Notes: generated by a model from the sequence alone, not told the origin. 64,000 nucleotides of DNA from Pseudomonas tructae (GCF_004214895.1 NZ_CP035952.1:1116001-1180000); one strand, 5' to 3'. Shown: positions 47,936 through 57,819, counted from the stretch's first letter. Made by a program: numbers and translations.

Positions 47936-49054
47936 ATGCGGAGCAAGGTGACGGGTGCGCAGCGCTGGGTGGTGAAAATCGGCAGTGCCCTGCTGACAGC
48001 GGATGGCAAGGGCCTGGATCGCGCGGCCATGGGTGTCTGGGTCGAGCAGATGGTGGCGTTGCATGAGGCGGGTGTCGAGTTGGTGCTGGTGTCGTCCGGG
48101 GCGGTTGCCGCCGGGATGAGCCGCCTGGGTTGGGCCAAGCGACCGAGTGCGATGAACGAACTGCAGGCTGCCGCCTCGATCGGCCAGATGGGCCTGGTGC
48201 AGGCCTGGGAGTCGAGCTTTGCCGAGCATGGCCGGCACACCGCGCAGATTCTTCTGACCCACGACGATCTGTCTGACCGCAAGCGTTACCTCAACGCCCG
48301 CAGCACCCTGCGCACCCTGGTGGAGCTGGGCGTGGTGCCGGTGATCAACGAGAACGACACGGTGGTCACCGACGAGATCCGCTTCGGCGACAACGACACC
48401 CTGGCGGCGCTGGTGGCCAACCTGGTGGAGGCCGACCTGCTGGTGATTCTCACCGACCGCGACGGCATGTTCGATGCCGACCCGCGCAACAACCCAGATG
48501 CGCAGCTCATCTACGAAGCCCGTGCCGATGATCCGAGTCTCGATGCGGTGGCCGGTGGTACCGGCGGCGCCCTGGGCCGTGGCGGCATGCAGACCAAGCT
48601 GCGCGCCGCGCGCCTGGCAGCCCGTTCCGGGGCGCACACGATCATCGTCGGTGGTCGCCTGGAGCGCGTGCTGGACCGGCTCAAGGCTGGTGAGCGTCTG
48701 GGTACCCTGCTGTCGCCCGAGCGCGGCATGCTCGCTGCGCGCAAGCAATGGCTGGCCGGACACCTGCAGACCCGTGGCACCCTGGTGCTCGACGATGGCG
48801 CGGTCAAGGCGCTGCGCAAGGACAGCAAGAGCCTGTTGCCAGTGGGCGTCAAGACTGTGCAGGGCAGCTTTCGCCGTGGCGAGATGGTGGTCTGCGTCGG
48901 CGCGGATGGCCTCGAAGTCGCCCGTGGCCTGGCCAACTACAGCGCCCTGGAAGCACAGAAAATCATTGGCCAGCCGTCCGACGCGATCGAGGGCCTGCTG
49001 GGCTACATCGCCGAGCCGGAGCTGGTGCACCGTGACAACCTGATTCTGGTCTGA
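47936..49054 (+). CDS. proB: glutamate 5-kinase
   Basis: First enzyme of proline synthesis, 372 residues. The amino-acid kinase domain has [32 protein letters not shown] and [26 protein letters not shown] is the nucleotide segment. A C-terminal PUA domain (about 280-372, [19 protein letters not shown]) is present. AAG-rich GGAAGA lies before ATG 47936. Confidence 0.97.
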   Translation: MRSKVTGAQRWVVKIGSALLTADGKGLDRAAMGVWVEQMVALHEAGVELVLVSSGAVAAGMSRLGWAKRPSAMNELQAAASIGQMGLVQAWESSFAEHGRHTAQILLTHDDLSDRKRYLNARSTLRTLVELGVVPVINENDTVVTDEIRFGDNDTLAALVANLVEADLLVILTDRDGMFDADPRNNPDAQLIYEARADDPSLDAVAGGTGGALGRGGMQTKLRAARLAARSGAHTIIVGGRLERVLDRLKAGERLGTLLSPERGMLAARKQWLAGHLQTRGTLVLDDGAVKALRKDSKSLLPVGVKTVQGSFRRGEMVVCVGADGLEVARGLANYSALEAQKIIGQPSDAIEGLLGYIAEPELVHRDNLILV

Positions 49055-49064
49055 GGAAATACGC

Positions 49065-49520
49065 GTGTTCAAAGGGATAGTTGCAGCAGCGCTGCTGGCA
49101 TTGCCGGTACTGGCGGCGGCCGAGGAGATCGGCCAGGTATCGACGGTGTTCAAGATCGTCGGGCCGAATGACCGCATCGTTGTCGAAGCGTTTGATGATC
49201 CGAAGGTGGAGGGCGTGACCTGCTACCTGTCGCGGGCCAAGACCGGTGGTTTGAAAGGCGGCCTGGGCCTGGCTGAAGACCGCGCCGAAGCTTCGATCGC
49301 CTGCCGCCAGGTCGGGCCGATTCGCTTCAAAGAGCCGCTCAAGGACGGTGACGAGGTGTTCAAGGAACGCACTTCGCTGGTGTTCAAGACCATGCAGGTG
49401 GTGCGTTTCCTCGACAAGAAGCGCAATACCCTGGTCTATCTGGTGTACTCCGACCGGATCATAGAAGGCAGCCCGCAGAATGCGGTGACGGCGATTCCGA
49501 TCTTGCCGTGGGCTCAATAA
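49065..49520 (+). CDS. creA: CreA-family periplasmic protein
   Basis: A 151-residue protein with a signal peptide ([21 protein letters not shown]) and the family text [35 protein letters not shown]. The GTG start at 49065 has TGAGGAA 5-7 bases upstream and follows proB by 10 bases, so it is likely co-transcribed. Function unknown in the whole family. Confidence 0.92.
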   Translation: MFKGIVAAALLALPVLAAAEEIGQVSTVFKIVGPNDRIVVEAFDDPKVEGVTCYLSRAKTGGLKGGLGLAEDRAEASIACRQVGPIRFKEPLKDGDEVFKERTSLVFKTMQVVRFLDKKRNTLVYLVYSDRIIEGSPQNAVTAIPILPWAQ

Positions 49521-49523
49521 AGC

Positions 49524-49589
49524 ATCGCGGGGCAAGCCCGCTCCCACAGGATGATGTTGATCCCTGTGGGAGCGGGCTTGCCCCGCGAT
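49524..49589. repeat. REPIN: two inverted REP elements
   Basis: REP cores at both ends with a 20-odd base spacer; between convergent creA and mksF stops. Confidence 0.88.
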
Positions 49590-49594
49590 TAGCC

Positions 49595-52426
49595 TCAAGC
49601 TGAAGCTTCTTCCTCTTCTGCCCGCACCACCGCCTTCTCCACATCCCGGCGGCTGATGTACTTCCAGTCCGCCTCGTCGATGTAGATCCCGTTCGGCCCG
49701 CTGCCGCCTTCCAGGTCGATGGCGACATGCGCCGAAACCTGCGGCTTCACACTGGCCAGAATCGGCACAAAGCCCAACTGCAAGCTGGTTTCCAGCAGTG
49801 CTGCCTGGTTGCGTTCGTCGATGTCGGCCGCTTCGTCCAGGTAGTACGGCAGGCGTACGCGGCCGGCCAGGTCGCGGTCCATCAGGTGCAGCAACAAGTA
49901 CATGTTGGTCAGCGCCTTGATGGTCATGGTGGTGCCGTTGGACGCCGCACCGTCGATGTCGGTGTGGATCACCGGCTGGCCACCGACCTTGGTGATCTCG
50001 AAGGCCAGTTCGAACAAGTCCTTCAGGCCCAGCTGGTTGTGGTTGGCCGCCACTAGCCGTGCCAGGTACTCCTTGGCCTCTTCGTTCTTGTTGTCCTGCT
50101 CGGCACTCTGGCTCAGGTCGAACACCGACAGGGTCTCGCCTTCCTCGTACTGGCCGGCGCTGTGGATGATCTGGTCGATGTGCTTGAGCGCTTCCTTGTT
50201 CGGTGCCAGGACGATGCGGAAGCTCTGCAGGTTGGAGACCTGGCGCTTGTTGATCTCGCGGTTGAACAGCGCCAGTTGGTGCTCGAGGCTGTCGTAGTCG
50301 CTGCGGATGTTGCGCAAGGTCCGGGCGATGTCGGTGACCGCGGCGCGGCGTGCCTTGCCCAGGGTCAGGGCTTCTTCGGTACGGTGCGAATAGGCGTTGA
50401 TCAGCAGTTGCAGGCGACGCTCCATGTCGTCTTCGCTGTCGAACTTGGCCACGCCCTTGAGGCGCACCTGGGCGTACAACGCCTCGATCTGGCCATCGAC
50501 GCGCAACAGGCCCTGCCAGCTGTCCTGGTAGTCGTTGAGCAGCGGCAGCAGGTTATCCATGCTGTCGTCGACCGGTTCCATGAACGGAGTGCCGAACGGC
50601 AGGTCGGCAGGCAGCAGCTGGCGACGGCGCAGGGCGTCGTCGAGGGTGCGTTGCTTGGCTTCCATGTCGGCGATCTGCCGGCCGACCAGTTGCAGCTTGG
50701 CTGACAGTTGTTGGACGCGTTCGGTGAAGGCGTCGCTGGAGCGCTTGAGTTCGTCCTGGGCAGCTTCCATCTGTGCCAGTTGCTCGAGCTTGTCGCCCTC
50801 TTCGGCGGACAGGGTCTCACTACGGCGGAAGTCTTCCAGGGCCTTCTGTGCATCCAGTACCTGCTGGTACAGGGCTTCGGTCTGGGTCTTGCTCGCGGCG
50901 CGGTCGGCGGCTACGGCCTGCTGGGTCTTGAGCTGCTTGAGCTCTTTGTCCAGGCGCTCTTTCTGATCGCGCAAGGCGGCGCGGTCGGCCAGGGCCTGCA
51001 GGGCAGGGGGCTCGATGTGCGTCAGGTCGATGGACAGACCCGGCGCTTCGAAGCGCTCGCCCTTGAAGCCGTCGAGGACCGCTTCCAGGGATTTTACCCA
51101 GACGTCGCTGTCGTCCAGCTCGATGCCGCGCTCGCCCAGCGGCAGGCTGAACAGGGCACCGTTGAACAGGCGCATCAGGCGCTCGACGTCCTGCTGCGAA
51201 AACTCTTCGCGCAGCCGTGCATAGCTGTTGTTGTCGGCGTGGTCGAGCTGCTGCTTGACCGATTTGAGGCGTTTTTCCAGCTCACGCAGGCGCTCTTCGA
51301 GGTCTTCGGCGCTGAATTGACGTGACTGCGCAAGGGCACCGGCCAGTTCGTCGTGAGCGTCCTTGGCGGCCAGCAGTTGCTGCTCCAGGACCTTGACGTC
51401 ATCGACCAGGGCAAAGCGGTGCTTGAGCACCGACAGCTCGCCGAGCCAGCGTTGCACGCCGGTGATCTCGCGTTCCAGGCGCATCAGCTCCTGGGTGCCG
51501 CCACGCTGGTCGTTCTGCAGGCTGTCCTGCTCGTTCTTGTAGTGCTCGGCCTGGATCACCAGCTCCTCTTTGCGCGCGCCGGCGTAGTCTTGCCAGGTGC
51601 CCAGCAACGAGTCGAGCAGTGGCGACAGGCGGTGTAGCTTGCCGCGCAGGATGTCGCGCTGGGCCACGCCATTGGCCAGGGCTTCGACCAAGGGGCCGGC
51701 GGCGACCAGCGAGTTGTAGTCCTGCTCCATGCGCCGCACGTCGCGGAAGGCTTCTTCGCAGGCGGCGATGTAGTCGACGCTGCCCGAGCGCAGGCTGTGC
51801 TCGAAGGCATCGAGGAACAGCTGCTTGAGCTTGGCGGCGGTGATCTCGCGCATGTGCAGCAGGTTGATGAACAGCGCGCGGAAGGTCTTCAGGCTCTGCT
51901 CGCTGGTAGAGCGCAGCGGGATCAGGGTCAGGTCCAGCGGGATCGAGGTATGGCCACCGACCAGCAACCGGCGCAGCTCGTCAGGCTTGAGCTCGTAGGC
52001 TTTGAGGCCATTGCGCTCAAGGTTGCTGAATAGCTCTTTCTGGCGCAGGCAGGTGTCGTTCTTCTGGTAGTGGGCCAGGTCCAGCTCGCCGGCATAGGCG
52101 AAGAACTGGTGGCCGAAACCGCCTCCCGGGCCGCGGCCGACCACGCCGATCACGTGCGGGCCGTGGGGCAGGTTGACCTCGCAGAGGATGTAGCTGGTGT
52201 CGCTGGCAAAGTAGAAGCGCCGCGACTGCTCCAGGCTGTATTTGCCGAAGCTCATGTCGGACATGCGCGCCAGGATCGGGAACTGCAGGGCGTTGATCGA
52301 GGCACTCTTGCCCAGGTTGTTGGCACCGTAGACCGACAGCGGGTGTTCCAGGGGGAACAGGCCCAGGCTGTAGCCGGCGGTGTTGAGCAGTGCGAAGCGG
52401 CGAATGCCGTAGCGTTCCTGGCTCAT
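49595..52426 (-). CDS. mksF: MksF, SMC-like ATPase of the MksBEF condensin
   Basis: SMC-like ATPase subunit of 943 residues for chromosome organisation. Walker A is GANNLGKS (34-41). Long coiled coils span roughly 220-430 and 470-620 with a hinge between. The Walker B region near residue 858 is YYLDEAADIDERNQ. C-terminal text MTIKALTNMYLLLHLMD is conserved in MksF. The start overlaps the mksE stop by four bases. No MksG/JetD nuclease gene follows: the next gene (creA) is convergent. Confidence 0.92.
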   Translation of the reverse strand: MSQERYGIRRFALLNTAGYSLGLFPLEHPLSVYGANNLGKSASINALQFPILARMSDMSFGKYSLEQSRRFYFASDTSYILCEVNLPHGPHVIGVVGRGPGGGFGHQFFAYAGELDLAHYQKNDTCLRQKELFSNLERNGLKAYELKPDELRRLLVGGHTSIPLDLTLIPLRSTSEQSLKTFRALFINLLHMREITAAKLKQLFLDAFEHSLRSGSVDYIAACEEAFRDVRRMEQDYNSLVAAGPLVEALANGVAQRDILRGKLHRLSPLLDSLLGTWQDYAGARKEELVIQAEHYKNEQDSLQNDQRGGTQELMRLEREITGVQRWLGELSVLKHRFALVDDVKVLEQQLLAAKDAHDELAGALAQSRQFSAEDLEERLRELEKRLKSVKQQLDHADNNSYARLREEFSQQDVERLMRLFNGALFSLPLGERGIELDDSDVWVKSLEAVLDGFKGERFEAPGLSIDLTHIEPPALQALADRAALRDQKERLDKELKQLKTQQAVAADRAASKTQTEALYQQVLDAQKALEDFRRSETLSAEEGDKLEQLAQMEAAQDELKRSSDAFTERVQQLSAKLQLVGRQIADMEAKQRTLDDALRRRQLLPADLPFGTPFMEPVDDSMDNLLPLLNDYQDSWQGLLRVDGQIEALYAQVRLKGVAKFDSEDDMERRLQLLINAYSHRTEEALTLGKARRAAVTDIARTLRNIRSDYDSLEHQLALFNREINKRQVSNLQSFRIVLAPNKEALKHIDQIIHSAGQYEEGETLSVFDLSQSAEQDNKNEEAKEYLARLVAANHNQLGLKDLFELAFEITKVGGQPVIHTDIDGAASNGTTMTIKALTNMYLLLHLMDRDLAGRVRLPYYLDEAADIDERNQAALLETSLQLGFVPILASVKPQVSAHVAIDLEGGSGPNGIYIDEADWKYISRRDVEKAVVRAEEEEASA

Positions 52427-53124
52427 GCGTCAATCTCCTGTTGCTCTTGCGCAATGGCCCGGGCCAAGGCGTCTTCTTCGCTTTCTTCGAATGGGCTGAG
52501 GTCCAGCGGGTCGTCGGTACGGTTCAGTTGTTCCGGGCTCTCCTCCTCGACCAGCACCGGTGTTGGCAGCGGCAGGGCGCTGTGCAGGCTGGCGGCCAGG
52601 TCGCGGTCCTGCTGGACCGACAGGCAGACATCGAGGAAGCGGTGCATTGGCGGCAGGAAGCGGTAGATGCCGTTCTCTTCGTGGGCAAAGCCGAGCTGGG
52701 TCATGCGGCGCATGATTTTTTCTTCCAGCTCGTCCGGGGTCTGCACTTCGGCCTGGATGAACAGGTCGCGGTACTTTTCCAGCAGCGAAGGCAGCTCGTC
52801 GCGGCCCAGGCTGCCGCCGTCGAGCACCGACATCGGGTCGCGGCCCTGGTCGGCCAGGTGTTCGACCAGGATGAAGGTGAACAGCGACAGACGCTGGGCG
52901 GTCTTGTTGACCTGGGCGGCCGCCAGGTCCGGGACGAAGTAGTAGAAACCGCGGGTGTCGCACACCAGTTCAAAGCCCAGGGCCTTGAACAGGCCACGGT
53001 ACTGGTCCTGGAAGTTCGACAGTTGGGCGTACAGCTCCGGATCGCGGCGGCTGATATGGAAGCCCTTGAACAGCTCGCGGAAGATCGGTGCGAGCTGGGG
53101 CAGTTCGGAGAGATCAAGATGCAT
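52423..53124 (-). CDS. mksE: MksE, kleisin-associated (KITE) subunit
   Basis: A 233-residue winged-helix KITE-type subunit (MHLDLSELPQLAPIFRELFKGFHISRRDPELYAQL) which binds the kleisin. Middle text FYYFVPDLAAAQVNKTAQRLSLFTFILVEHLADQGRDP is typical. The C-terminus is acidic and low complexity. The start lies 11 bases inside the mksB 3' end, so translation is coupled. Confidence 0.92.
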   Translation of the reverse strand: MHLDLSELPQLAPIFRELFKGFHISRRDPELYAQLSNFQDQYRGLFKALGFELVCDTRGFYYFVPDLAAAQVNKTAQRLSLFTFILVEHLADQGRDPMSVLDGGSLGRDELPSLLEKYRDLFIQAEVQTPDELEEKIMRRMTQLGFAHEENGIYRFLPPMHRFLDVCLSVQQDRDLAASLHSALPLPTPVLVEEESPEQLNRTDDPLDLSPFEESEEDALARAIAQEQQEIDA

Positions 53125-54391
53125 GGGCAGGGCTCGCAGTTGGCTCAGGCGAAGGTTCGCGGCTCGATGTCAGAGCGAAGGAACGCAGGCTGACCAGGTG
53201 TTCGCGGGTGGTGTACTCGCGGCGCTCGAGGCGCTCGCGGGCAAAGCGTTTTTCCCGCGACAGGCGCGAGAACCAGTACAGCAGCTCGTCGGTGGCGCCT
53301 TCAGGCTCCTGGTCGAGCAGCCAGACCATCAGGTCCGGCAGCGGCAGGGCGTCTTCGCAGCGCTCGAGCATCTCCTTGACCGTACGCGGCGCACGCGGGG
53401 CGTCGCCCTTGTGGCTCTTGTGGGCCTTGGGGAACTGCGCAGGCTTGGGCTCGAAACGGGCCAGGGCATAGACGTAGGCTTCGACCTGGCTGGCGCTGCC
53501 CAGGAAGGTACTCTGCGGACGGGTGAACAGCGGCATGGCGGCTTGTGGCACGGCGTCCAGGCCTTTGCGACGGATCACCGACAGCGCCAGGGCGGCGCCG
53601 CGGGTCACGGCGTTGTGCCGGCGGGCTTCTTCACGCAGCGGCAACAGCAGTTCGCGGGCATGGCGCAGGGTCAGCTGGGCGCTGGTCTGCATTTCCAGGA
53701 TGCGCGCATGGGTGCGCAAGAGCATGTCGTCGTCGACCAGATGGCCCAGGCGGGCCTGCTCGCCGAGCAGGCGCAGCAGCACCGTCTCGACCTTGCGTAC
53801 ACCTTGCTCGAAGGCGCCATCGGCGTTGACCAGCTGGATCATCGGTTCGACGTATTCGTCCCAGGTCGCCAGGACTTCGGCATAGCGCTGGCGCAAGGGG
53901 ATCTGCCGGTCGCTGGTCTTGGCGCGTTCGGCCACGGCGACCAGCGCCTGCTCGTCGTTGTCGAGTTTCTTCAGGACATCGCGCACGCGCATGTCGAGCA
54001 GGCGCAGCTGGCGCGCGAGGTCGTTGCCGTCGCGAATCTCGAAGGCATCCTGGATATGCCCGGCCAGGCGCTCGAGGTGGCGCAGGTAGGCTTCGATCTC
54101 CAGGCACAGGCCCAGGCGGTGCTCGCGGCGCAGGTAGGCGAGAAAGTCGTGGATCTGGGCGTTGAGCTCGAAACGGTTCGGGCTTTTCGCCACGGGCACC
54201 AGGATATCCAGGCGGATCCACACATCGAGCAGGCTGGTGATGTCCTGAGGCGTGCTCTCGAGCTGCTGGGTGGCCAGTTGCTGGCGCAGTTCGGCCAGGC
54301 TCAGGGTGCCCCCGTCGAAGCGCTCGCACAGTGGCTCGAGCAGGGCCCAGTGTTCGGCTAGGGCGCGCAGGACGCGCTTGGGTTCGATCAT
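53114..54391 (-). CDS. mksB: MksB, kleisin subunit
   Basis: Kleisin subunit of 425 residues that bridges MksF heads and binds MksE. N-terminal winged-helix text MIEPKRVLRALAEHWALLEPLCERFDGGTLS, then a helical core, with the C-terminal part RTVKEMLERCEDALPLPDLMVWLLDQEPEGATDELLYWFSRL. First gene of the mksBEF operon; the next gene on the other strand (holD) starts 180 bases upstream, so the promoter is in this gap. Confidence 0.9.
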   Translation of the reverse strand: MIEPKRVLRALAEHWALLEPLCERFDGGTLSLAELRQQLATQQLESTPQDITSLLDVWIRLDILVPVAKSPNRFELNAQIHDFLAYLRREHRLGLCLEIEAYLRHLERLAGHIQDAFEIRDGNDLARQLRLLDMRVRDVLKKLDNDEQALVAVAERAKTSDRQIPLRQRYAEVLATWDEYVEPMIQLVNADGAFEQGVRKVETVLLRLLGEQARLGHLVDDDMLLRTHARILEMQTSAQLTLRHARELLLPLREEARRHNAVTRGAALALSVIRRKGLDAVPQAAMPLFTRPQSTFLGSASQVEAYVYALARFEPKPAQFPKAHKSHKGDAPRAPRTVKEMLERCEDALPLPDLMVWLLDQEPEGATDELLYWFSRLSREKRFARERLERREYTTREHLVSLRSFALTSSREPSPEPTASPAHAS

Positions 54392-54570
54392 TGGCGGGTC
54401 GACTCGTTGCCAAATAAAAGCGCCGATTGTACTGCATCAGACGCCTGTCGATTCACCCCCTGATCGCTTCAAGCTGCTGTCGGGCGGTTTTCTGCCGATC
54501 AACAGCGGCGCCGAGCGACGAACAACGTTAGAATATCGCCCCTGACTTACCCACAGATGGCCGATCCTTC

Positions 54571-55368
54571 TTGTTAATCGAGTCCCGCCGCCGCGCTTAC
54601 CTCAACGCCATGCAAGTGGTGCACTGGCTGCCGCGTGCCGAACTGCCGTTCGCCGCACCGTCGCGCCCGGAGCTGTTGCTGCCGGTGGCGCCGCTGGAGG
54701 AGCCGGCATTCGAGCCGCAGGAGCGTGCACCAGCGGTGGCGGCCGTTGCACCGAGTGCGCCGCAGGTGCGCACCGGTGAGCGCCCGAAGATCGAGATCCC
54801 GCGCCCCGGCAGTACGCCGAAAGTGGCCGCCAAGCCTGCGCAAGAGGCCGAAAAGCCACCTGTCGCGGCCAGGCCCGCCCCCGTGCCACCGCCACGCTTT
54901 GCCCTGCAACTGCTGCGTGCCGGCAATTGCCTGCTGCTGGTTGAGCTTGCCACCGGCGAGGCGTTCCAGAGCCGCGACCCTTCCTATCTGCTGCTCAAGG
55001 ACATGCTGCGCGCCGCCGGCCTGCCGGACAGCCCGCAGATCATCGGCGAGCCGGTGCGCTGGCCGCTGCTGGTGCGTGGCAACCTCGATCAGGGGCCGCA
55101 GGCTGCGACCGATTTCGTTCAGGGTTTTATCCAGGCCCGGCTTGAAGAAGCGCCGTGCGTCTGTCTGTGGCTGATCGGCCTGCCTGCCGTGCGTTTTGCC
55201 GGCGAGGCCGACGCCCAAGCTTACTACCGCGAGTTACCGGTTGAAGGGCTAGGCACTGCCTGGGCCTTGCCGGGGCTTGAACTGTTGATGGACGAGCCGC
55301 AGCGTAAAGCGGACGTCTGGCAAGCCATGCGCCGGCTGATGGCGCGCTGGAAACCACGTGATGAGTGA
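54571..55368 (+). CDS. holD: DNA polymerase III psi-like subunit (PA4679 type)
   Basis: A protein of up to 265 residues. The N-terminus MQVVHWLPRAELPFAAPSRPELLLP is the short conserved clamp-loader-binding region of psi; then comes a Pro/Ala/Lys-rich linker (about 55-110) and a globular C-terminal domain (FALQLLRAGNCLLLVELATGEAF). P. aeruginosa psi (PA4679) has this enlarged form and, as in E. coli, holD is followed by rimI. TTG 54571 and ATG 54610 are both possible starts; neither has a good ribosome site. Assignment by synteny and form, hence moderate confidence. Confidence 0.75.
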   Translation: MLIESRRRAYLNAMQVVHWLPRAELPFAAPSRPELLLPVAPLEEPAFEPQERAPAVAAVAPSAPQVRTGERPKIEIPRPGSTPKVAAKPAQEAEKPPVAARPAPVPPPRFALQLLRAGNCLLLVELATGEAFQSRDPSYLLLKDMLRAAGLPDSPQIIGEPVRWPLLVRGNLDQGPQAATDFVQGFIQARLEEAPCVCLWLIGLPAVRFAGEADAQAYYRELPVEGLGTAWALPGLELLMDEPQRKADVWQAMRRLMARWKPRDE

Positions 55369-55813
55369 CACAATCAGCTTCCGCCGGATGACCGAGGCGG
55401 ATCTGGATGCCGTACTGAAGATCGAATACGCAGCCTTCAGCCACCCCTGGACCCGTGGGATCTTCCTCGACGGGCTCAAGTCCTATGAAATCTGGCTGAT
55501 GTTCGAAGGCCAGCAGCAGGTTGGCCACGGCGTGATCAACGTGATCATCGATGAGGCGCACCTGCTCAATATCACCGTCAAGCCGGAAAGCCAGGGCCGC
55601 GGCCTGGGCCTGCGCCTGCTGGAAGAGCTGATGAAGCGCGCCTACGCAAGCAATGGCCGCGAGTGCTTCCTGGAAGTACGTGCCAGCAACCAGTCGGCCT
55701 ATCGCCTGTACGAACGCTTTGGCTTTAATGAAATTGGCCGTCGTCGTGACTATTACCCGGTTGCTGGCGGTCGCGAAGACGCCCTGGTCATGGCCTGCAC
55801 CCTGTTCGAGTAG
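55361..55813 (+). CDS. rimI: ribosomal protein S18 alanine N-acetyltransferase
   Basis: GNAT acetyltransferase of 150 residues that acetylates the N-terminus of S18. The acetyl-CoA loop is VKPESQGRGLGLRLLEELMKRA, and the C-terminal ASNQSAYRLYERFGFNEIGRRRDYY is the RimI signature. ATG 55361 overlaps the holD stop by 8 bases; GTG 55358 is also possible. Confidence 0.95.
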   Translation: MSDTISFRRMTEADLDAVLKIEYAAFSHPWTRGIFLDGLKSYEIWLMFEGQQQVGHGVINVIIDEAHLLNITVKPESQGRGLGLRLLEELMKRAYASNGRECFLEVRASNQSAYRLYERFGFNEIGRRRDYYPVAGGREDALVMACTLFE

Positions 55814-55873
55814 CTGGTAGCGGCTCGGGCTTGCCGCCTGTCACACGATGCGCATTCACCATGAGGCTTGAAC

Positions 55874-56512
55874 ATGCACGATCTACAAGAACTGATTGAT
55901 AACAACGCGCGCTGGGCCGATGCGATCAAGCAGGAAGATCCGGATTTTTTCGCCAAGCTTGCGCGTCAGCAGACCCCTGAGTTCCTCTGGATCGGCTGCT
56001 CGGACGCCCGGGTGCCGGCTAACGAGATCGTCGGCATGTTGCCGGGCGACCTGTTCGTTCACCGCAATGTCGCCAATGTGGTGCTGCACACCGATCTCAA
56101 CTGCCTGTCGGTGATCCAGTACGCGGTGGATGTGCTCAAGGTCAAGCACATCCTGGTCACCGGCCACTACGGTTGTGGCGGGGTGCGGGCGTCGATGCAG
56201 GATCGTCAGCTAGGCCTGATCGATGGCTGGCTGCGTTCGATACGCGACCTGTACTACGACAACCGTGTGGAGCTGGCCAAGCTTGCGACCGAGGAGGAGC
56301 GGGTGGATCGCCTGTGCGAACTGAACGTGATCCAGCAGGTGGCCAACGTCGGTCATACCACCATCGTCCAGAATGCCTGGCACCGTGGGCAGAGCCTGTC
56401 GGTGCATGGCTGCATCTATGGCATCAAGGATGGGCGCTGGAAGAGCTTGAATGCGACCATCAGTGGCATCGACCAGTTGCCGCCGCAGTACCGCTTGCGT
56501 CCGCAGGATTGA
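55874..56512 (+). CDS. can: beta-carbonic anhydrase
   Basis: Zinc enzyme of 212 residues for CO2 hydration. The zinc site is Cys42, Asp44 (WIGCSDARV), His98 and Cys101 (HYGCGG), at the same positions as in E. coli Can. Other family text: GDLFVHRNVAN, HGCIYGIKDG. ATG 55874 has GAGG 8 bases upstream. Full length. Confidence 0.97.
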   Translation: MHDLQELIDNNARWADAIKQEDPDFFAKLARQQTPEFLWIGCSDARVPANEIVGMLPGDLFVHRNVANVVLHTDLNCLSVIQYAVDVLKVKHILVTGHYGCGGVRASMQDRQLGLIDGWLRSIRDLYYDNRVELAKLATEEERVDRLCELNVIQQVANVGHTTIVQNAWHRGQSLSVHGCIYGIKDGRWKSLNATISGIDQLPPQYRLRPQD

Positions 56513-56516
56513 GTCT

Positions 56517-56583
56517 ATCGCGGGGCAAGCCCGCTCCCACAGGATTGATGCTCAGCCCTGTGGGAGCGGGCTTGCCCCGCGAT
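56517..56583. repeat. REPIN: two inverted REP elements
   Basis: Inverted REP pair between the convergent stops of can and the unknown gene at 56593; spacer about 20 bases. Confidence 0.88.
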
Positions 56584-56592
56584 GAGTCCACC

Positions 56593-57732
56593 TCAACTCT
56601 TCTGCAAATCGCGCAGCGTCCGCGTCACCGCACCGGTATTGCACTTGGCACTGGCCTGCTCCGGGGTCATGTTGCGAATCGTGCGGAAGTACAGCTCGCA
56701 CGTCTGTTTCTTCGCCGTTACCTGCCACTTCTGGGTGCAGGCGCCCAGGGTTGCCTTGGCATCCGCCGCCGGGTTACGGCCCATGCCCGCTTGCCAGCAG
56801 GCCGCACTCAAGTCCTGCCCCATCATTTTCAGCCCGGCCTGATCGGCCTTGTCCTGGTCACCCCCATAGTTGGTCTTGTCCGCCGCATACCAGATCGCAC
56901 TCGGGTGGTTGGCACCCAGCACCGGTACCTTCTGCCCAGGCGTCGGGCTGATGGTCGCCAGGCCCAGCACGTAGAGCTTGGGTCCGTACTGCTGCTCGAT
57001 CCAGCTGCGTACCGGCGAACCGAAGGCAACCATCGGCAAGGAGGCGCCATCACCGGTGCGGGTCACTTCCTTGACCATCTGCACCTGATAATCCTTGAAG
57101 TAGCCGTACACGCCTTCCAGATCCTTGCCGGCACTGGCTGGTGCGGCGATCGGGGCGATGTCGACGATGGTCTGGTAGGCGGGGGTGTGCTCGGCGGGGA
57201 TGCCGTTGAAGGTCAGCAGCGTGGCCCAGCGGTCGGTGGTGTTGGAGCGCAGGTAGTCCTGAGCCTGGGTCAGCGAGTAGTCGGGCGGGAAGTGCAAGAG
57301 TTCGATGCTACGGCGCTTTTCCAGGGCCATGCCCAGGGGCAGGAACAGGTTCCAGCTGTAGGCCCACTTGCCGTCGCGGTTGAGCTGGCTCGCGCCCTGG
57401 TAGGCCAGCTCGCCGGTGTCGAGCAGCGCCTGCAGGGGCTTGCTGTAGTCGCTCGGGACACCCTGGATGTCAGCATGCAGTTTGTCGTTGTCGCGATTGA
57501 CCTTGACGGTCGCGCCCGCGTATCCGTCGCGTCGCACGCTTTGGGTCAGGTAGTGCTCCACCGTCTGCTCCAGTGTCCAGTCACGAAAGCAGATAACGTT
57601 GCAGTTGTTGGGGTAGGCAAACAGCCGGGTCACCCGTTCCTGGTCGCCCAGGTCGATTCGGGCGTCGGCCTGGATGGCGCTGCTGAAGGCCAGTGTGGCC
57701 AGGGCGAAGGCCAGTGGAGCAGTCGTGTGCAT
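56593..57732 (-). CDS. secreted protein of unknown function
   Basis: A 379-residue protein with a signal peptide (HTTAPLAFALATLAFSSAIQADARIDLG). Two mature cysteines are near the N-terminus (NNCNVICFRDW) and four near the C-terminus (AACWQAG, LGACTQ, QTCELY, AKCNTG), suggesting disulfides. The C-terminal third (MTPEQASAKCNTGAVTRTLRDLQ) is small and helical. I do not recognise a family. It is convergent with can and divergent from the M15 peptidase gene. Confidence 0.82.
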   Translation of the reverse strand: MHTTAPLAFALATLAFSSAIQADARIDLGDQERVTRLFAYPNNCNVICFRDWTLEQTVEHYLTQSVRRDGYAGATVKVNRDNDKLHADIQGVPSDYSKPLQALLDTGELAYQGASQLNRDGKWAYSWNLFLPLGMALEKRRSIELLHFPPDYSLTQAQDYLRSNTTDRWATLLTFNGIPAEHTPAYQTIVDIAPIAAPASAGKDLEGVYGYFKDYQVQMVKEVTRTGDGASLPMVAFGSPVRSWIEQQYGPKLYVLGLATISPTPGQKVPVLGANHPSAIWYAADKTNYGGDQDKADQAGLKMMGQDLSAACWQAGMGRNPAADAKATLGACTQKWQVTAKKQTCELYFRTIRNMTPEQASAKCNTGAVTRTLRDLQKS

Positions 57733-57819
57733 GCTTAACTCCTTGTCAGTTCCTCCCCGTAGTCGGGAGGCTTGCCATACTGGAGGAATTTCCTGGGGCT
57801 TGGGAAGGGGAGCGGGCTG

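Noticed and set aside
49595..54391. A Wadjet/Jet anti-plasmid defence system
   Set aside because: The nuclease subunit (JetD/MksG) is missing from the operon; the genes match the housekeeping mksBEF set.
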